From Mycobacterium sp. (GTDB lineage Bacteria > Actinomycetota > Actinomycetes > Mycobacteriales > Mycobacteriaceae): a stretch of 64,000 nt of DNA. The notes under the pieces were generated by a model that saw only the letters and a program-made list of their open reading frames with translations, was not told the origin of the DNA and did no database searches. Made by a program: the position numbers and the translations under genes. The stretch covers positions 229,367 to 293,366 of the forward strand of contig RXJD01000002.1 of assembly GCA_003987775.1 (NCBI GenBank). Direction: 5' to 3'. This document shows, in pieces, positions 17,669 to 26,963 of the stretch (positions within the stretch are counted from its first letter, which is position 1; each line of letters opens with the position of its first letter).

Positions 17669-18579
17669 GCCGAACCTCCTGGCCGCCCGAATCTTTCCTG
17701 CCGTCCCAGCCGGCGTAGCCGGACCCACTCCCGCAGCCCCTGGGGATCGCGGCGGGTCACCAGGAAGAACCAGCCGAACCGGACCCACTCCTGGAAAAGC
17801 AGCTTGCGCAGTCCTGGCTGGGACAGCACATAACCGCGGTTGCGATAAGTGAAGTAACGCTTGTTGGTGTCATCCGGGTACTGGGTGTGCATGCGGCCAC
17901 CGAGGATCGGCTTGAACTCCTCGGACCCGCACGGGTGCAGATACACCGTGTCCAGGCAGGTGCCGAACGGCAGGCCGGAGCGCACCAGCCTGCGGTGCAT
18001 CTCCACCTCGTCGCCGCGGATGAAAAGCCGCAGATCCGGTACCCCGATCGCCTCCAGCGTCGACGCGCGGAACAGCGCGCCGTTGAACAGTGACGCGATG
18101 CCGGGCAGCAGATCCTGGCCGGTTTCGGTGCGCAGTTCGCCGGCCCGCCGGCGCCATACCAGTCCGCGGCGCAACGGGAACGCCAGTGCCTCGGGGTCGT
18201 CGATGTTGCAGACCATCGGAGACACCTCGGCAAGACCGTGCTTCTCGGCACAGGCCAGCAACGTCGCCAGCACCTCGGTGTCCGCGGCGCGCCCGTCGTC
18301 GTCGGCCAGCCAGATCCAATCCGCCCCGTGCGCCAGCGCCAGCAGCATGCCCAGCGCGAAACCGCCGGCGCCGCCCAGGTTCCGCTGGGAATTGAGGTAG
18401 GTCGACGGAACCGTTTGTGCGGCAACGAGATCGCGCACGCGGCTGTCTTCGGAGTAGTCGTTGTCGATGACGATGATCCGGTCCGGCGGCCGGGTCTGGG
18501 TGGACAGCATCTCCAGTGAGCGGGCGAGTTCCTCGGGCCGCCGGTGGGTCACCACGACGGCGAAGACGCGCTCACTCAC
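17665..18579 (-). CDS. glfT1: galactofuranosyltransferase GlfT1
   Basis: A 304-residue GT2 family enzyme, the same length as M. tuberculosis GlfT1 (Rv3782). It adds the first galactofuranosyl residues to the decaprenyl-linked rhamnosyl-GlcNAc primer. The GT-A fold shows VVVTHRRPEELARSLE at the N-terminus, the DxD-type metal motif ADDDG (Asp93-95) and the acceptor-side segment LFIRGDEVEMHRR. I chose the GTG at 18579, which overlaps the wzt stop by 8 bp and gives VSERVFAVVV; the 18627 start lies deeper inside wzt. Confidence 0.93.
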   Translation of the reverse strand: MSERVFAVVVTHRRPEELARSLEMLSTQTRPPDRIIVIDNDYSEDSRVRDLVAAQTVPSTYLNSQRNLGGAGGFALGMLLALAHGADWIWLADDDGRAADTEVLATLLACAEKHGLAEVSPMVCNIDDPEALAFPLRRGLVWRRRAGELRTETGQDLLPGIASLFNGALFRASTLEAIGVPDLRLFIRGDEVEMHRRLVRSGLPFGTCLDTVYLHPCGSEEFKPILGGRMHTQYPDDTNKRYFTYRNRGYVLSQPGLRKLLFQEWVRFGWFFLVTRRDPQGLREWVRLRRLGRQERFGRPGGSA

Positions 18580-19369
18580 GCGCGGTCTCGGCGAGCACTT
18601 CGCGCACGTGCCGTGCCGCGTCGTCACCCTCGTAGGCGCGCACCACCTCTTCGATGCCGCCGCTCTGCCGGATCACCCCGTGGTCGATCCACATGGCGGT
18701 CTTGCACAGGCGGGCCAGGAATTCGTTGGAATGGCTTGCGAAAACCAGGATTCCGGAGCGTTCCACCAGGCCCTGCAGACGCGACTGCGCCTTCTTCAGG
18801 AAGTCGGCGTCCACCGCACCGATGCCCTCGTCGAGCAACAGGATCTCCGGGTCGATGCTGGTGACCACGCCCATCGCCAACCGCACCCGCATGCCCGTGG
18901 AGTAGGTGCGCAGCGGCATCGACAGGTAATCGCCCAACTCGGTGAATTCGGCGATCTCGTCGACCTTCGCCAGCATCTGCTTGCGGGTCTGTCCCAGGAA
19001 CAGGCCCCGGATGATGATGTTCTCGTAGCCCGAGATCTCGGGGTCCATGCCGATACCGAGATCGAACACCGGCGCCACCCGGCCGGTCACCTTCGCCCAG
19101 CCGCGCGTGGGTTCGTAGATGCCCGAAAGCAGGCGCAGCAGAGTCGATTTGCCCGCACCGTTGTGTCCGACCAGTCCGACGCGGTCGCCGAGCTCCAGCG
19201 ACATGGTGATGTCGCGCAATGCCTCGATCACCACCACGTTGGAGGCGTTGCGGCCGATCGCGCCGCCGGCCTTGCCCAGGAACGCCTTCTTCAGCGAACG
19301 CGACTTGGCGTCGAATATCGGGAACTCGACCCACGCGTCGCGGGTCTCGATGTGTGGACCGCTCGGCAC
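18572..19369 (-). CDS. wzt: galactan exporter ATPase Wzt
   Basis: A 265-residue ABC ATPase (Rv3781, rfbE). Walker A is GHNGAGKST, the signature region TYSTGMRVRLAMG, and Walker B EILLLDEGIGAVD. It pairs with Wzm to move lipid-linked galactan across the membrane. It lacks the C-terminal carbohydrate-binding domain of long Wzt proteins, as usual in mycobacteria. GTG start at 19369, 3 nt after the bpa stop; no strong ribosome binding site is seen, so coupling to bpa is likely. Confidence 0.92.
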   Translation of the reverse strand: MPSGPHIETRDAWVEFPIFDAKSRSLKKAFLGKAGGAIGRNASNVVVIEALRDITMSLELGDRVGLVGHNGAGKSTLLRLLSGIYEPTRGWAKVTGRVAPVFDLGIGMDPEISGYENIIIRGLFLGQTRKQMLAKVDEIAEFTELGDYLSMPLRTYSTGMRVRLAMGVVTSIDPEILLLDEGIGAVDADFLKKAQSRLQGLVERSGILVFASHSNEFLARLCKTAMWIDHGVIRQSGGIEEVVRAYEGDDAARHVREVLAETARE

Positions 19370-19372
19370 GGC

Positions 19373-19906
19373 TTACAGGTACTGTCCGGTGCCGTGCCCG
19401 TGCGGGCCCGGCTTGCTGATCCCCGGGGGCAGCGCGCCCTGTCGCATCTGCTCGAGTTGCGCCCGGGCAGCCATCTGCTGGGCGAACAGCGCGGTCTGAA
19501 TGCCGTGGAAGAGCCCTTCCAGCCAGCCGACCAACTGCGCCTGCGCGATCCGTATCTCGGCGTCCGAGGGCGCGGAGTCCTCGTTGAACGGCAAGGTGAG
19601 TCGTTCCAGCTCCTCGCGCAGTTCCGGCGCCAGGCCGTCCTCGAGTTCGCGGATGCTGGTGGCGTGGATGTCGCGCAGCCGGGTGCGGCTGGCTTCGTCG
19701 AGCGGTGCGGCCCGGACCTCCTCGAGCAGTTGCTTGATCATGGTGCCGATCCGCATCACCTTGGCGGGCTGCTCGACCAGGTCGGTCAGTGAGCGCTCAT
19801 CGGAATCATCCGCGTCCTCATGCAACGCCATCAACCGCGGATCGACGCCGCCGATGACCTCGATGCCGTCACTGTCTTCGGCATGGTCGTCGTTGCCGTT
19901 ACCCAC
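19373..19906 (-). CDS. bpa: bacterial proteasome activator Bpa (PafE)
   Basis: A 177-residue all-helical protein matching Rv3780. It forms a dodecameric ring that opens the 20S proteasome gate independently of ATP and feeds in unfolded proteins such as HspR. The C-terminal GQYL tail, which docks into the proteasome alpha ring, is intact. The helical core is recognisable in VEQPAKVMRIGTMIKQLLEEVR. GTG start at 19906. It sits between a GT-C gene and wzt, all on one strand, as in M. tuberculosis. Confidence 0.93.
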   Translation of the reverse strand: MGNGNDDHAEDSDGIEVIGGVDPRLMALHEDADDSDERSLTDLVEQPAKVMRIGTMIKQLLEEVRAAPLDEASRTRLRDIHATSIRELEDGLAPELREELERLTLPFNEDSAPSDAEIRIAQAQLVGWLEGLFHGIQTALFAQQMAARAQLEQMRQGALPPGISKPGPHGHGTGQYL

Positions 19907-19930
19907 GCAATCACCGTCCTCGTGTGTCGT

Positions 19931-21898
19931 CTAGGGGTGCACCGGAGTGTCGCCGTGCCATTCGTAGATCTGGGCGCCGCCGTTGTCGTAGATCATGGTC
20001 CAGTACGGCGACTTGTCCAGAAAATATAGTCCGTCGGGAACTTTGAACCCTCGGATCGTCGGGCCGCTGGCCAGGACGTAGCGGATGTTGAGGGCCTTGA
20101 TCGCCTCCACCACCCGAGGATCGGAGTCGCCCTTCTTGGCGTACGCCCAGAAGATGTAGCGGTGGTAGCCGGGGCCCATCTGCACGGGATAGTCGTAGTG
20201 GGTCCACAGCGGATGCAGACCGGCCACCGCGTACATCCAGGAGGTGCCGTCGACGTTGGAATTGCCGATCATCGTGTCGCGGGCACCCGGCAGTTTCGCC
20301 AGGTAAGCCATGGCTTCGAGGTCGCGTTGGTCGACGATGATCGAGTCGTATTTGTCACCGAACAGGAACCGGTGCCGGGGGAAGTAGTGCCACGCACTGG
20401 CCAGGCTGATGCCGATCAGCAGCACCGCGGTGGCCGCCGCCCAGAAGCGCGACGGCATCGGCTTTCGTGGCTGCACGAACCGCTTCACCAGGGCCACCGC
20501 CGCCGCTACCAGCGTCACCAGCGCGACGGCCGCCATCAGGTTGAACAGCGGAGTCGTGGCCGCGGCGATGCGGCGCGGGTCCTTGTAAAAGAACTCGCCG
20601 ACCGCCCCGGCCACCCGGCCCAACGGACCCCACAGGGGAGTGCCCGCATCGACGTTGATCACGATGAACAGCAGCCACACGGCCAGCGGCCACCACATCT
20701 TCTTGGCCAGCATGACGAACCCGCCGACGGCGCACAGGAAGCTCAGCCCCCATTGGTAGGGGAAGTCGTTGAGATGCCGTGAGTGCATGAACACGGCGTC
20801 GAACAAGCCGTGTCGCTTGCTGAGATACGTCAGGAAGGAGTGCCCGGCGATGATGTCTTCTTGCTGCGTGACGCTCAGGAACTGCGGCAGCATGATCAGC
20901 CCGGAGGCCAGCCCGACGCCGGCCAGCACCGCGAAGTCGCGGACTCGGCCACGCACCGGGTGCCACAGTGCCTCGAAGAGCCACCAGGCGCCCACCAGGA
21001 TGACCGTGATGATGCCGCCGGTGATGTGCACGGAGAAGACGCCGACGAGCCCCAGGATGGCCACCGGGATGCGGTCCCGGTGTTGCAGCGTCGACGTGAT
21101 CAGGGCCATGGCCGGGATGGCGACGCCGTAGGCCGCCAGGTTGGGCATTGCCGCGGTGTCGAACTCGACGTAGGGCACCGCCGTGAACGACGCCGAGAGC
21201 GCTGCGGCGGTGGCGGCGGTGACCGCGGTGCGCCATTCGGTGGTGTGGGTGCGCAGGGCGCGCCAGGTGAGGACGGCCGCGCTGACCGGGAACAGCCAGA
21301 TCGCCGCCGCCAGCGAGTTCAGCGTGTAGCCGGTGGCCGCGGCCGCACCGGTCAGCTGGCAGAACACGGCGGTCAGGGCGTGGAAGACCGAGGGGTAATA
21401 GAGCACCGCATGGGTCTCGACATTGCGCAGCTCGCCCATGTGGGTGGACGACGCCTGGCCGACGTCGAGGATCCAGCGCACTTCGTTGGCATGCCACACC
21501 GCGTCCCACGTGCTCGGGATGGATTGCCAGTGCGGGATGCCGGTGAAGGCCGCCCAGCCGATCAGCACGACGCCCAACAGCACACCGGCCGCGACGACGA
21601 TCGCCGGGCCGGGGTTGATCGCGCGTGCTTCAGCCTGTTTGTCCCGGAACCGGGCCAGCAGCAGCTGCAGCACGGTGGCCAGCACGCAGACGACGGCCAG
21701 CGCCGCCAGCGCCGTCCACCCGTTCCACGGGATGCCGAGCGCTCCGTAAGGGATGATCGCCAGCGCCACGGCGCCGTACGTCAGCGCTGGTCCGGCCGCA
21801 ATGGCGATCGGCCAGTTCAACTGCGCGATACGTGCGACGATGGCACCCGGTGCGATCAGCAGTACCAATGCGATCAGCGTTCCGAAGCACAAGCTCAC
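19931..21898 (-). CDS. GT-C-type membrane glycosyltransferase (Rv3779 orthologue)
   Basis: A large membrane protein of about 655 residues with about a dozen TM helices and a soluble C-terminal part. Position and sequence match Rv3779, which is reported to transfer galactosamine from a polyprenyl carrier to arabinan. I chose the GTG at 21898 (VSLCFGTLIALVLLIAPG), which puts the first TM helix at the N-terminus. A longer frame to 21967 adds a polar, Arg-rich 23 residues. A weak CATACT lies 6 nt before the GTG. The gene diverges from the desulfurase-like gene at 22019. Confidence 0.85.
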   Translation of the reverse strand: MSLCFGTLIALVLLIAPGAIVARIAQLNWPIAIAAGPALTYGAVALAIIPYGALGIPWNGWTALAALAVVCVLATVLQLLLARFRDKQAEARAINPGPAIVVAAGVLLGVVLIGWAAFTGIPHWQSIPSTWDAVWHANEVRWILDVGQASSTHMGELRNVETHAVLYYPSVFHALTAVFCQLTGAAAATGYTLNSLAAAIWLFPVSAAVLTWRALRTHTTEWRTAVTAATAAALSASFTAVPYVEFDTAAMPNLAAYGVAIPAMALITSTLQHRDRIPVAILGLVGVFSVHITGGIITVILVGAWWLFEALWHPVRGRVRDFAVLAGVGLASGLIMLPQFLSVTQQEDIIAGHSFLTYLSKRHGLFDAVFMHSRHLNDFPYQWGLSFLCAVGGFVMLAKKMWWPLAVWLLFIVINVDAGTPLWGPLGRVAGAVGEFFYKDPRRIAAATTPLFNLMAAVALVTLVAAAVALVKRFVQPRKPMPSRFWAAATAVLLIGISLASAWHYFPRHRFLFGDKYDSIIVDQRDLEAMAYLAKLPGARDTMIGNSNVDGTSWMYAVAGLHPLWTHYDYPVQMGPGYHRYIFWAYAKKGDSDPRVVEAIKALNIRYVLASGPTIRGFKVPDGLYFLDKSPYWTMIYDNGGAQIYEWHGDTPVHP

Positions 21899-22018
21899 TC
21901 GACTAGTATGGCTGCCCGGGTGAGTTGACTCGGGAGGCCGGTAACGGCTGGAACGTCTATGGCGCACCCGCTACCGACACCCATTTGTGGAATTTGCGTT
22001 AGCTCTAAGGTGGCTGGC

Positions 22019-23215
22019 ATGGCCTACGACGTCGCCCGGGTGCGCGGACTGCACCCGTCGCTCGGTGACGGATGGGTGCACTTCGATGCGCCGACAGGCA
22101 TGCTCATTCCGGATTCCGTGGCAACCACGGTGTCCACGGCGTTCCGTCGGTCCGGCGCCAGCACCGCCGGGGCGCACCCGTCCGCGCGGCGCAGCGCCGC
22201 GGTCCTGGAAGCGGCCCGCGAGGCGGTCGCCGATCTGGTCAACGCCGACCCCAGCGGTGTCGTGTTGGGTGCCGATCGCGCCGTGCTGCTTGCCTCGCTC
22301 GCCGAGGCTTCGTCCGCCCGCGCCGGCCTGGGGTACGAGGTCGTCGTCAGCCGGCTGGACGACGAGGCGAACATCGCCCCGTGGCTGCGCGCCTCCCATC
22401 GCTACGGCGCCAAGGTCAAGTGGGCCGAGGTCGACATCGAGACCGGCGAGCTGCCGACCTGGCAGTGGGAAAGCCTGATCAACAAGTCCACCCGGCTGGT
22501 CGCCGTCACGTCGGCGTCCGGCACGCTGGGCGCCGTCACCGACCTGCGGGCGATGACGAAGCTCGCGCACGATGTGGGCGCCCTGGTGGTGGTCGATCAT
22601 TCCGCCGCCGCGCCCTACCGGCTGATCGACATCAAAGAGACCGAAGCCGACGTGGTGGCGGTGAACGCCGTGAATTGGGGCGGGCCGCCGATCGGAGCGA
22701 TGGTGTTCCGCGAGCCGGCGCTGATCAACACCTTCAGCTCGGTCTCCACCAACCCGTACGCCACCGGACCCGAGCGGCTGGAGGTGGGCGGACACCAGTT
22801 CGGTCTGCTGGCCGGCGTTGTCGCCAGCATCGAGTACCTCGCGTCGCTCGACGAGTCGGCCCGCGGCAACCGGCGGGAGCGCCTGTCGGTGTCGACGCAG
22901 TCCGCGTCGGCATACCTGAACCGGATCTACGACTACCTGATGGTGTCGCTGCGGTCACTTCCGCTGGTGATCCTGCTGGGCCGCCCGGAATCGCGGATAC
23001 CGGTGATCAGCTTCGCCGTCAACGAGGTTCCCGCCGACCGGGTGGTGCAGCGGCTGGCGGACAACGGGATTCTGGCCATCGCGAACGCGAGTTCCCGAGT
23101 GCTGGACGTGCTGGGCGTCAACGACATTGGTGGCGCGGTGACCGTCGGCTTGGCGCACTATTCGACGATGGCCGAAGTCGACCAACTGGTGCGCGCGCTG
23201 GCGTCGCTGGGCTGA
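22019..23215 (+). CDS. cysteine desulfurase-like protein lacking the PLP lysine (Rv3778c orthologue)
   Basis: A 398-residue class V aminotransferase-fold protein. It keeps the fold markers [13 protein letters not shown] and [12 protein letters not shown], but where SufS/NifS have SGHK followed by a Gly-rich turn, it reads [12 protein letters not shown]. The Schiff-base lysine is therefore absent, and it probably cannot act as a desulfurase. ATG at 22019 with AAGGTGG upstream; the ORF can be extended 20 residues but the chosen start matches the conserved [18 protein letters not shown]. It diverges from the GT-C gene and converges with a quinone reductase. Confidence 0.88.
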   Translation: MAYDVARVRGLHPSLGDGWVHFDAPTGMLIPDSVATTVSTAFRRSGASTAGAHPSARRSAAVLEAAREAVADLVNADPSGVVLGADRAVLLASLAEASSARAGLGYEVVVSRLDDEANIAPWLRASHRYGAKVKWAEVDIETGELPTWQWESLINKSTRLVAVTSASGTLGAVTDLRAMTKLAHDVGALVVVDHSAAAPYRLIDIKETEADVVAVNAVNWGGPPIGAMVFREPALINTFSSVSTNPYATGPERLEVGGHQFGLLAGVVASIEYLASLDESARGNRRERLSVSTQSASAYLNRIYDYLMVSLRSLPLVILLGRPESRIPVISFAVNEVPADRVVQRLADNGILAIANASSRVLDVLGVNDIGGAVTVGLAHYSTMAEVDQLVRALASLG

Positions 23216-23228
23216 ATTTCGACCAGCG

Positions 23229-24200
23229 CTACACCGTCAGCAGGATTTTCCCGAACGTCTCGCCCGACTGCAGCAGGCGGTGAGCTTCGGCCGCTTCCTG
23301 GATCGGCAGGCGCCTGCCGATGATCGGCCGCACTCGCTGGCTGGCGAACATCGGCCACACCGACGTCGTGACCGCGTCGACGATGGCGCTCTTGCTGTTG
23401 GGCCCGCTGACCGGACGGGCGCGCAGCGTGGTGCCGATGACGCGGGCGCGTTTGGCCATGAGTTTGCCGATGTTCAGTTCGGCCTTCACTCCGCCCTGCA
23501 TGCCGATGATCACCAGCTGCCCGTCGGTGGCCAGGGCGTCGATGTTGCGGTCCAGATAGGCCGCACCCATGATGTCGAGGATCACGTCCGCGCCCTTGGT
23601 CTCCTGCAGCAGCCGCGCGACGAAGTCCTCGTCCCGGTAGGAGATGGCGATCTCGGCCCCCAGGTCCCGGCACATGGCCAGCTTCTCCGCGGAGCCGGCG
23701 GTGGCCGCCACCCGGGCGCCCAGCGCGCGCGCCACCTGGATCGCGTGGCTGCCGATGCCGCTGGCTCCGCCGTGCAGCAGCACCACCTGGCCGGGGCCCA
23801 GGTGCGCCGTCATCACCAGGTTGGACCAGACCGTGCAGGCCACTTCCGGGACGCCCGCGGCGTCGATGACGTCCAGCGGCGCCGGTATTGGCATCACCTG
23901 TCCGGCCGGGGCGGCGACGTACTCCGCATATCCGCCACCGGCCAACAGCGCGCAAACCTCTTGTCCAACAGACCATTTCGTCACATCGGCGCCCACGTCG
24001 GCGATGGTCCCGCTGACTTCCATGCCGATGGTCTCGCTCGCCCCCGGGGGCGGCGGGTACTTGCCCGCGGCCTGCAGCACGTCGGCGCGGTTGACGCCGG
24101 CGGCCGCGACCTTGATCAGTACCTCACCCGGCCCGGCGGATACGTCGGGAACGTCTTGCCAGAGCAGCCGCTCGGCGGTTTCGGCGACGATGGCGCGCAT
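23229..24200 (-). CDS. NAD(P)H:quinone oxidoreductase, zinc-free MDR family (Rv3777 orthologue)
   Basis: A 323-residue medium-chain reductase. The N-terminal GroES-like domain has AAGVNRADVLQAAGKYPPPPG, typical of the QOR subgroup. The Rossmann domain has LLHGGASGIGSHAIQVA. There are no zinc-ligand Cys clusters, so it is a zinc-free quinone or enone reductase using NADPH. I chose the ATG at 24200 because a TAGCGT hexamer lies 7 nt upstream and the next upstream start would run into the adjacent tRNA gene. Confidence 0.88.
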   Translation of the reverse strand: MRAIVAETAERLLWQDVPDVSAGPGEVLIKVAAAGVNRADVLQAAGKYPPPPGASETIGMEVSGTIADVGADVTKWSVGQEVCALLAGGGYAEYVAAPAGQVMPIPAPLDVIDAAGVPEVACTVWSNLVMTAHLGPGQVVLLHGGASGIGSHAIQVARALGARVAATAGSAEKLAMCRDLGAEIAISYRDEDFVARLLQETKGADVILDIMGAAYLDRNIDALATDGQLVIIGMQGGVKAELNIGKLMAKRARVIGTTLRARPVSGPNSKSAIVDAVTTSVWPMFASQRVRPIIGRRLPIQEAAEAHRLLQSGETFGKILLTV

Positions 24201-24207
24201 GCTGGCC

Positions 24208-24213
24208 ACGCTA
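24208..24213 (-). promoter_or_regulatory. -10 hexamer of leaderless quinone reductase mRNA
   Basis: TAGCGT on the minus strand, 7 nt before the ATG at 24200. It lies in the short gap to the divergent tRNA-Ser gene. Confidence 0.6.
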
Positions 24214-24236
24214 CAAGCACCGCTACCCTTATCTGC

Positions 24237-24323
24237 GGTGGCGTGGCAGAGCGGCCTAATGCACTCGCCTTGAAAGCGAGAGACGGCTAAAACCGTCCGG
24301 GGGTTCAAATCCCTCCGCCACCG
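24237..24323 (+). tRNA. tRNA-Ser (anticodon TGA)
   Basis: 87 nt with acceptor stem GGTGGCG/CGCCACC, discriminator G, anticodon loop CTTGAAA, a long variable arm as in class II tRNAs, and the T-loop GGTTCAAATCC. CCA is not encoded. Confidence 0.95.
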
Positions 24324-24417
24324 CTCACCTGATTGCGTTGACCCTGCGCAGAGGGTGAAGTATCACGAGTACCGGCCGCCCTGGGCGCAGACTCAAGCCC
24401 CAGGACTCAAAGCCTCC

Positions 24418-25524
24418 TCAGTGCAGCGTCGGCGCGTACCGCAGCACCGCCGCGACACCGTCGTCCGGCGCGATCCGCTCGTCGGTGCGCACCAGCGCCG
24501 CCCCGACCGCCACCGCGAACATCGGCAGCGCCTCATCGGCGCGCAGCGTCTTGGTGGGCGCGGCGCCTTGCTCGGACAGCACGTCCGCATTGGGCGCCAC
24601 GGTCGTGAGCCCTTCGTCGGCGACCACCGTGGCGTCCCCGATCTCGCCGACGATCAGCGTTTCCACCGCGCCCTGGCGCAGTGCAGAGCACACGGCGTCC
24701 AGGCCCTGCGCGGCACGTCCGGACTGCCGGCCCAGCTCTGCATCGAAACGCTGTGCGGCGTAATCAATTTCGCGGAGACGTCGCTTGCTGAACCAGGCGT
24801 CGATGTGGCTCTGCACTTCGGCGGGCTCGTATCCGCTGTTTCGGGCGCCCACCTCCAGCGGCACCGCGCGGTCGCGCACCCGTTCGGCGAATGCCTTCAT
24901 CAAGTCGGAGCGTGAGCGCACCTCGCCGACCACGAACACCGCGTCGGCCGTCATCGCATCCACCAACTCGGCGGCGCGATCGGCCACCGCGCGGATGTTT
25001 TTGCGGGCTGCCCCGTCCGTGCGTCGTTGAGCGTCGCCGTATCCGGCGGATTCGGCGCCCGAGGCCTTGTGGACCTGATAGCCGCCCCCGTCGACCGCCT
25101 CCGCCTCCAACACGCCGTCGACGTGGGTGGTGATGTCGGCGCCCGCGTGATCGACCTCGACCAGCAGGTAGGCGGGCGTCAGGAAGCCGTGCTCGACGAT
25201 CGGGACGATGTACGGCAGCTCCGAGACCCGGACCACCGTCGTCGCGGTCGGACGCAGCAGGTGCTCGTTGACGACGACGCCGTCGGCGCCGGCGACGACG
25301 CCGCGGCCGCTCCAGCCGACGGGAGGCCGCAGGTCCAGCACCGCGCGCTCGATCTCGGCGGTCAGCGCTTCGGTGACGCCCTGTCTCTCGAGCTGCTCAC
25401 GCAATGCCTGCCACTTGAGCTCGAGTTGTTGGTCGGCGTCGGGTGTGTTGTGAGTGTCTTCGAAGTACACCGATACGAATGGGCCGGGCGTGTCCAGGAG
25501 CTGACGAAAACGTTCCGATTCCAT
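24418..25524 (-). CDS. Rv2629-like protein, archaeo-eukaryotic release-factor-like family 2
   Basis: A 368-residue protein resembling Rv2629 of M. tuberculosis throughout: PGPFVSVYFEDTHNT at the N-terminus, YIVPIVEHGF, VFVVGEVRSRSDLM and ETLIVGEIGDATVV. The family (baeRF2) has the fold of eRF1/Pelota-type release factors and is thought to act on ribosomes under stress; Rv2629 belongs to the hypoxia (DosR) regulon. This copy sits where M. tuberculosis has a 13E12-type gene (Rv3776), so it is an accessory insertion at this site. Start ATG at 25524; no strong ribosome binding site is visible. Confidence 0.82.
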   Translation of the reverse strand: MESERFRQLLDTPGPFVSVYFEDTHNTPDADQQLELKWQALREQLERQGVTEALTAEIERAVLDLRPPVGWSGRGVVAGADGVVVNEHLLRPTATTVVRVSELPYIVPIVEHGFLTPAYLLVEVDHAGADITTHVDGVLEAEAVDGGGYQVHKASGAESAGYGDAQRRTDGAARKNIRAVADRAAELVDAMTADAVFVVGEVRSRSDLMKAFAERVRDRAVPLEVGARNSGYEPAEVQSHIDAWFSKRRLREIDYAAQRFDAELGRQSGRAAQGLDAVCSALRQGAVETLIVGEIGDATVVADEGLTTVAPNADVLSEQGAAPTKTLRADEALPMFAVAVGAALVRTDERIAPDDGVAAVLRYAPTLH

Positions 25525-25563
25525 CCATAGGTGTTGCCCGCCGAACTACCCGGCAAAACGCCT

Positions 25564-26805
25564 TCAGCGCGACGGGATGGTCGCCGCGATGGTGTCCATC
25601 AACGCCTTGTAGCGCTTGAGTTCGGGGTCCTTCCCGGGCTTTCCGCTGCTGATCAGGCCGGCGGCCATGTCACGCGCCGGGTCCGCCCAGATCGCGATGT
25701 TGGCCAGTCCGAGGTTGCCGAACGCCTGTGGTGCGTGCCGGCCGAACGGGCCGAACCGGTCGGTGCCCAGCATGTACCCGGTGCCCCAGCGGGCCGGCAT
25801 CAGCCCGACCGCGACGTCGGGCCGCAGCCGGCGGCATTCCTGCACCGCGCCGTACATCCGTTCCTGGCTCATGATGCGCACCCCGTCCAGTTCGCCTCCG
25901 CGACGCCAGATTTCGGCGAACCGGGACAGCTCGTCCGCGGTGGAGATGGTGTTGGACGAGGGCACCACGGTGGAGAGGAAGGCCGGGGTGTTCGTGTACG
26001 GGATGATCTCGTGCACGGTGCCGCCGATCGCCTTGCGGAAGATCGCTGCGATGGCCGGCGGGAGCGGCTTGCCGGTCGGCTGGCTGGGCGCGACCAGCGG
26101 GATGTCCTGGGGCGCGACGCCGAAGTTGGTCCACCGGAAGCCGAGCGGGTCCAGGATTTCGGTGGCCAGGATTTCCCGGATGTCTTTGCCGGCGGCCGCG
26201 TAGACGATTTCCCGCAGGAGCGGCCCCCAGGTCAGCGCGTGATACATGTGCATGCGGCCGGGCGGGTACAGCGGCCGCAGCTTGCCGAGTTGCTCCTGCG
26301 CGTACTCGTGGTCGTCGGCGCGGCGCAAGTCAGGCTTGGGGCCGGTGGGGAACGGGACTCCCGCGCTGTGGGTGAGCACGTGCCGGATCGTCGTCCGGTC
26401 CTTGCCGTGGCTGGTGTAGCTGGGGATGTATTCGCAGACACGGTCGTCGAGCGCGAAGACGCCCTGCTCGACCAGCATGTGCACCACGGTCGCGGTAATC
26501 CCCTTAGCCGCCGAGTAAACGCAGAACGGAGTGCCGGTGGTGACCGGGATCTTCTCGGCGTCAGGCTCGTCGGTGGGCGCATTGCCCCAGCCGTGGCCGA
26601 TCGCCCGGTTCAGCACGACCGTCCCGTTGCGCCGGATGCAGAGCTGGATAGCGGGATGCAGTCCGGCCTGGTACCAGTGCCGTGCGGCCTGCCAGATGCG
26701 TTCGACGGCGTCCCGGCCGATTTCGGAGTGGTCTTCTTCGCCGATCGCCGTCACGGCGTCCAGGTCGGCCGGCACACGAATCCGGCCATCGGGTGTAGAG
26801 GTCAT
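25564..26805 (-). CDS. lipE: LipE-type esterase, beta-lactamase (serine hydrolase) fold
   Basis: A 413-residue class C beta-lactamase-like hydrolase (Rv3775, LipE). The catalytic SxxK is SAAK near residues 97-100 (FCVYSAAKGITA), followed by the HSAGVPF region and the Tyr motif around YHALTWG. Such enzymes in mycobacteria are mostly esterases rather than beta-lactamases. No signal peptide is present, so it is probably cytoplasmic. TAGGCT lies 7 nt before the ATG, suggesting leaderless expression. It follows echA21 with a 158-bp gap. Confidence 0.85.
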   Translation of the reverse strand: MTSTPDGRIRVPADLDAVTAIGEEDHSEIGRDAVERIWQAARHWYQAGLHPAIQLCIRRNGTVVLNRAIGHGWGNAPTDEPDAEKIPVTTGTPFCVYSAAKGITATVVHMLVEQGVFALDDRVCEYIPSYTSHGKDRTTIRHVLTHSAGVPFPTGPKPDLRRADDHEYAQEQLGKLRPLYPPGRMHMYHALTWGPLLREIVYAAAGKDIREILATEILDPLGFRWTNFGVAPQDIPLVAPSQPTGKPLPPAIAAIFRKAIGGTVHEIIPYTNTPAFLSTVVPSSNTISTADELSRFAEIWRRGGELDGVRIMSQERMYGAVQECRRLRPDVAVGLMPARWGTGYMLGTDRFGPFGRHAPQAFGNLGLANIAIWADPARDMAAGLISSGKPGKDPELKRYKALMDTIAATIPSR

Positions 26806-26812
26806 TGTCGAC

Positions 26813-26818
26813 AGCCTA
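26813..26818 (-). promoter_or_regulatory. -10 hexamer of leaderless lipE mRNA
   Basis: TAGGCT on the minus strand ends 7 nt before the lipE ATG at 26805. Confidence 0.6.
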
Positions 26819-26963
26819 ACTTTGAGGGCATGGCCGGCCGCTCACGCGATGTCGAGGTGATCCTGCTCGTCCTCGGTGCCTACTCGGTGGCGCTGGGCCC
26901 GTTCATGATCCTGGGATCAATGATCTCGACCGGGTGGCTGGGCCGGTGCCCTGTGGCGCAGCG

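Noticed and set aside
23280-24290. Long plus-strand ORF across the quinone reductase and tRNA
   Set aside because: Antisense shadow of a conserved MDR enzyme, and it runs into the tRNA gene.
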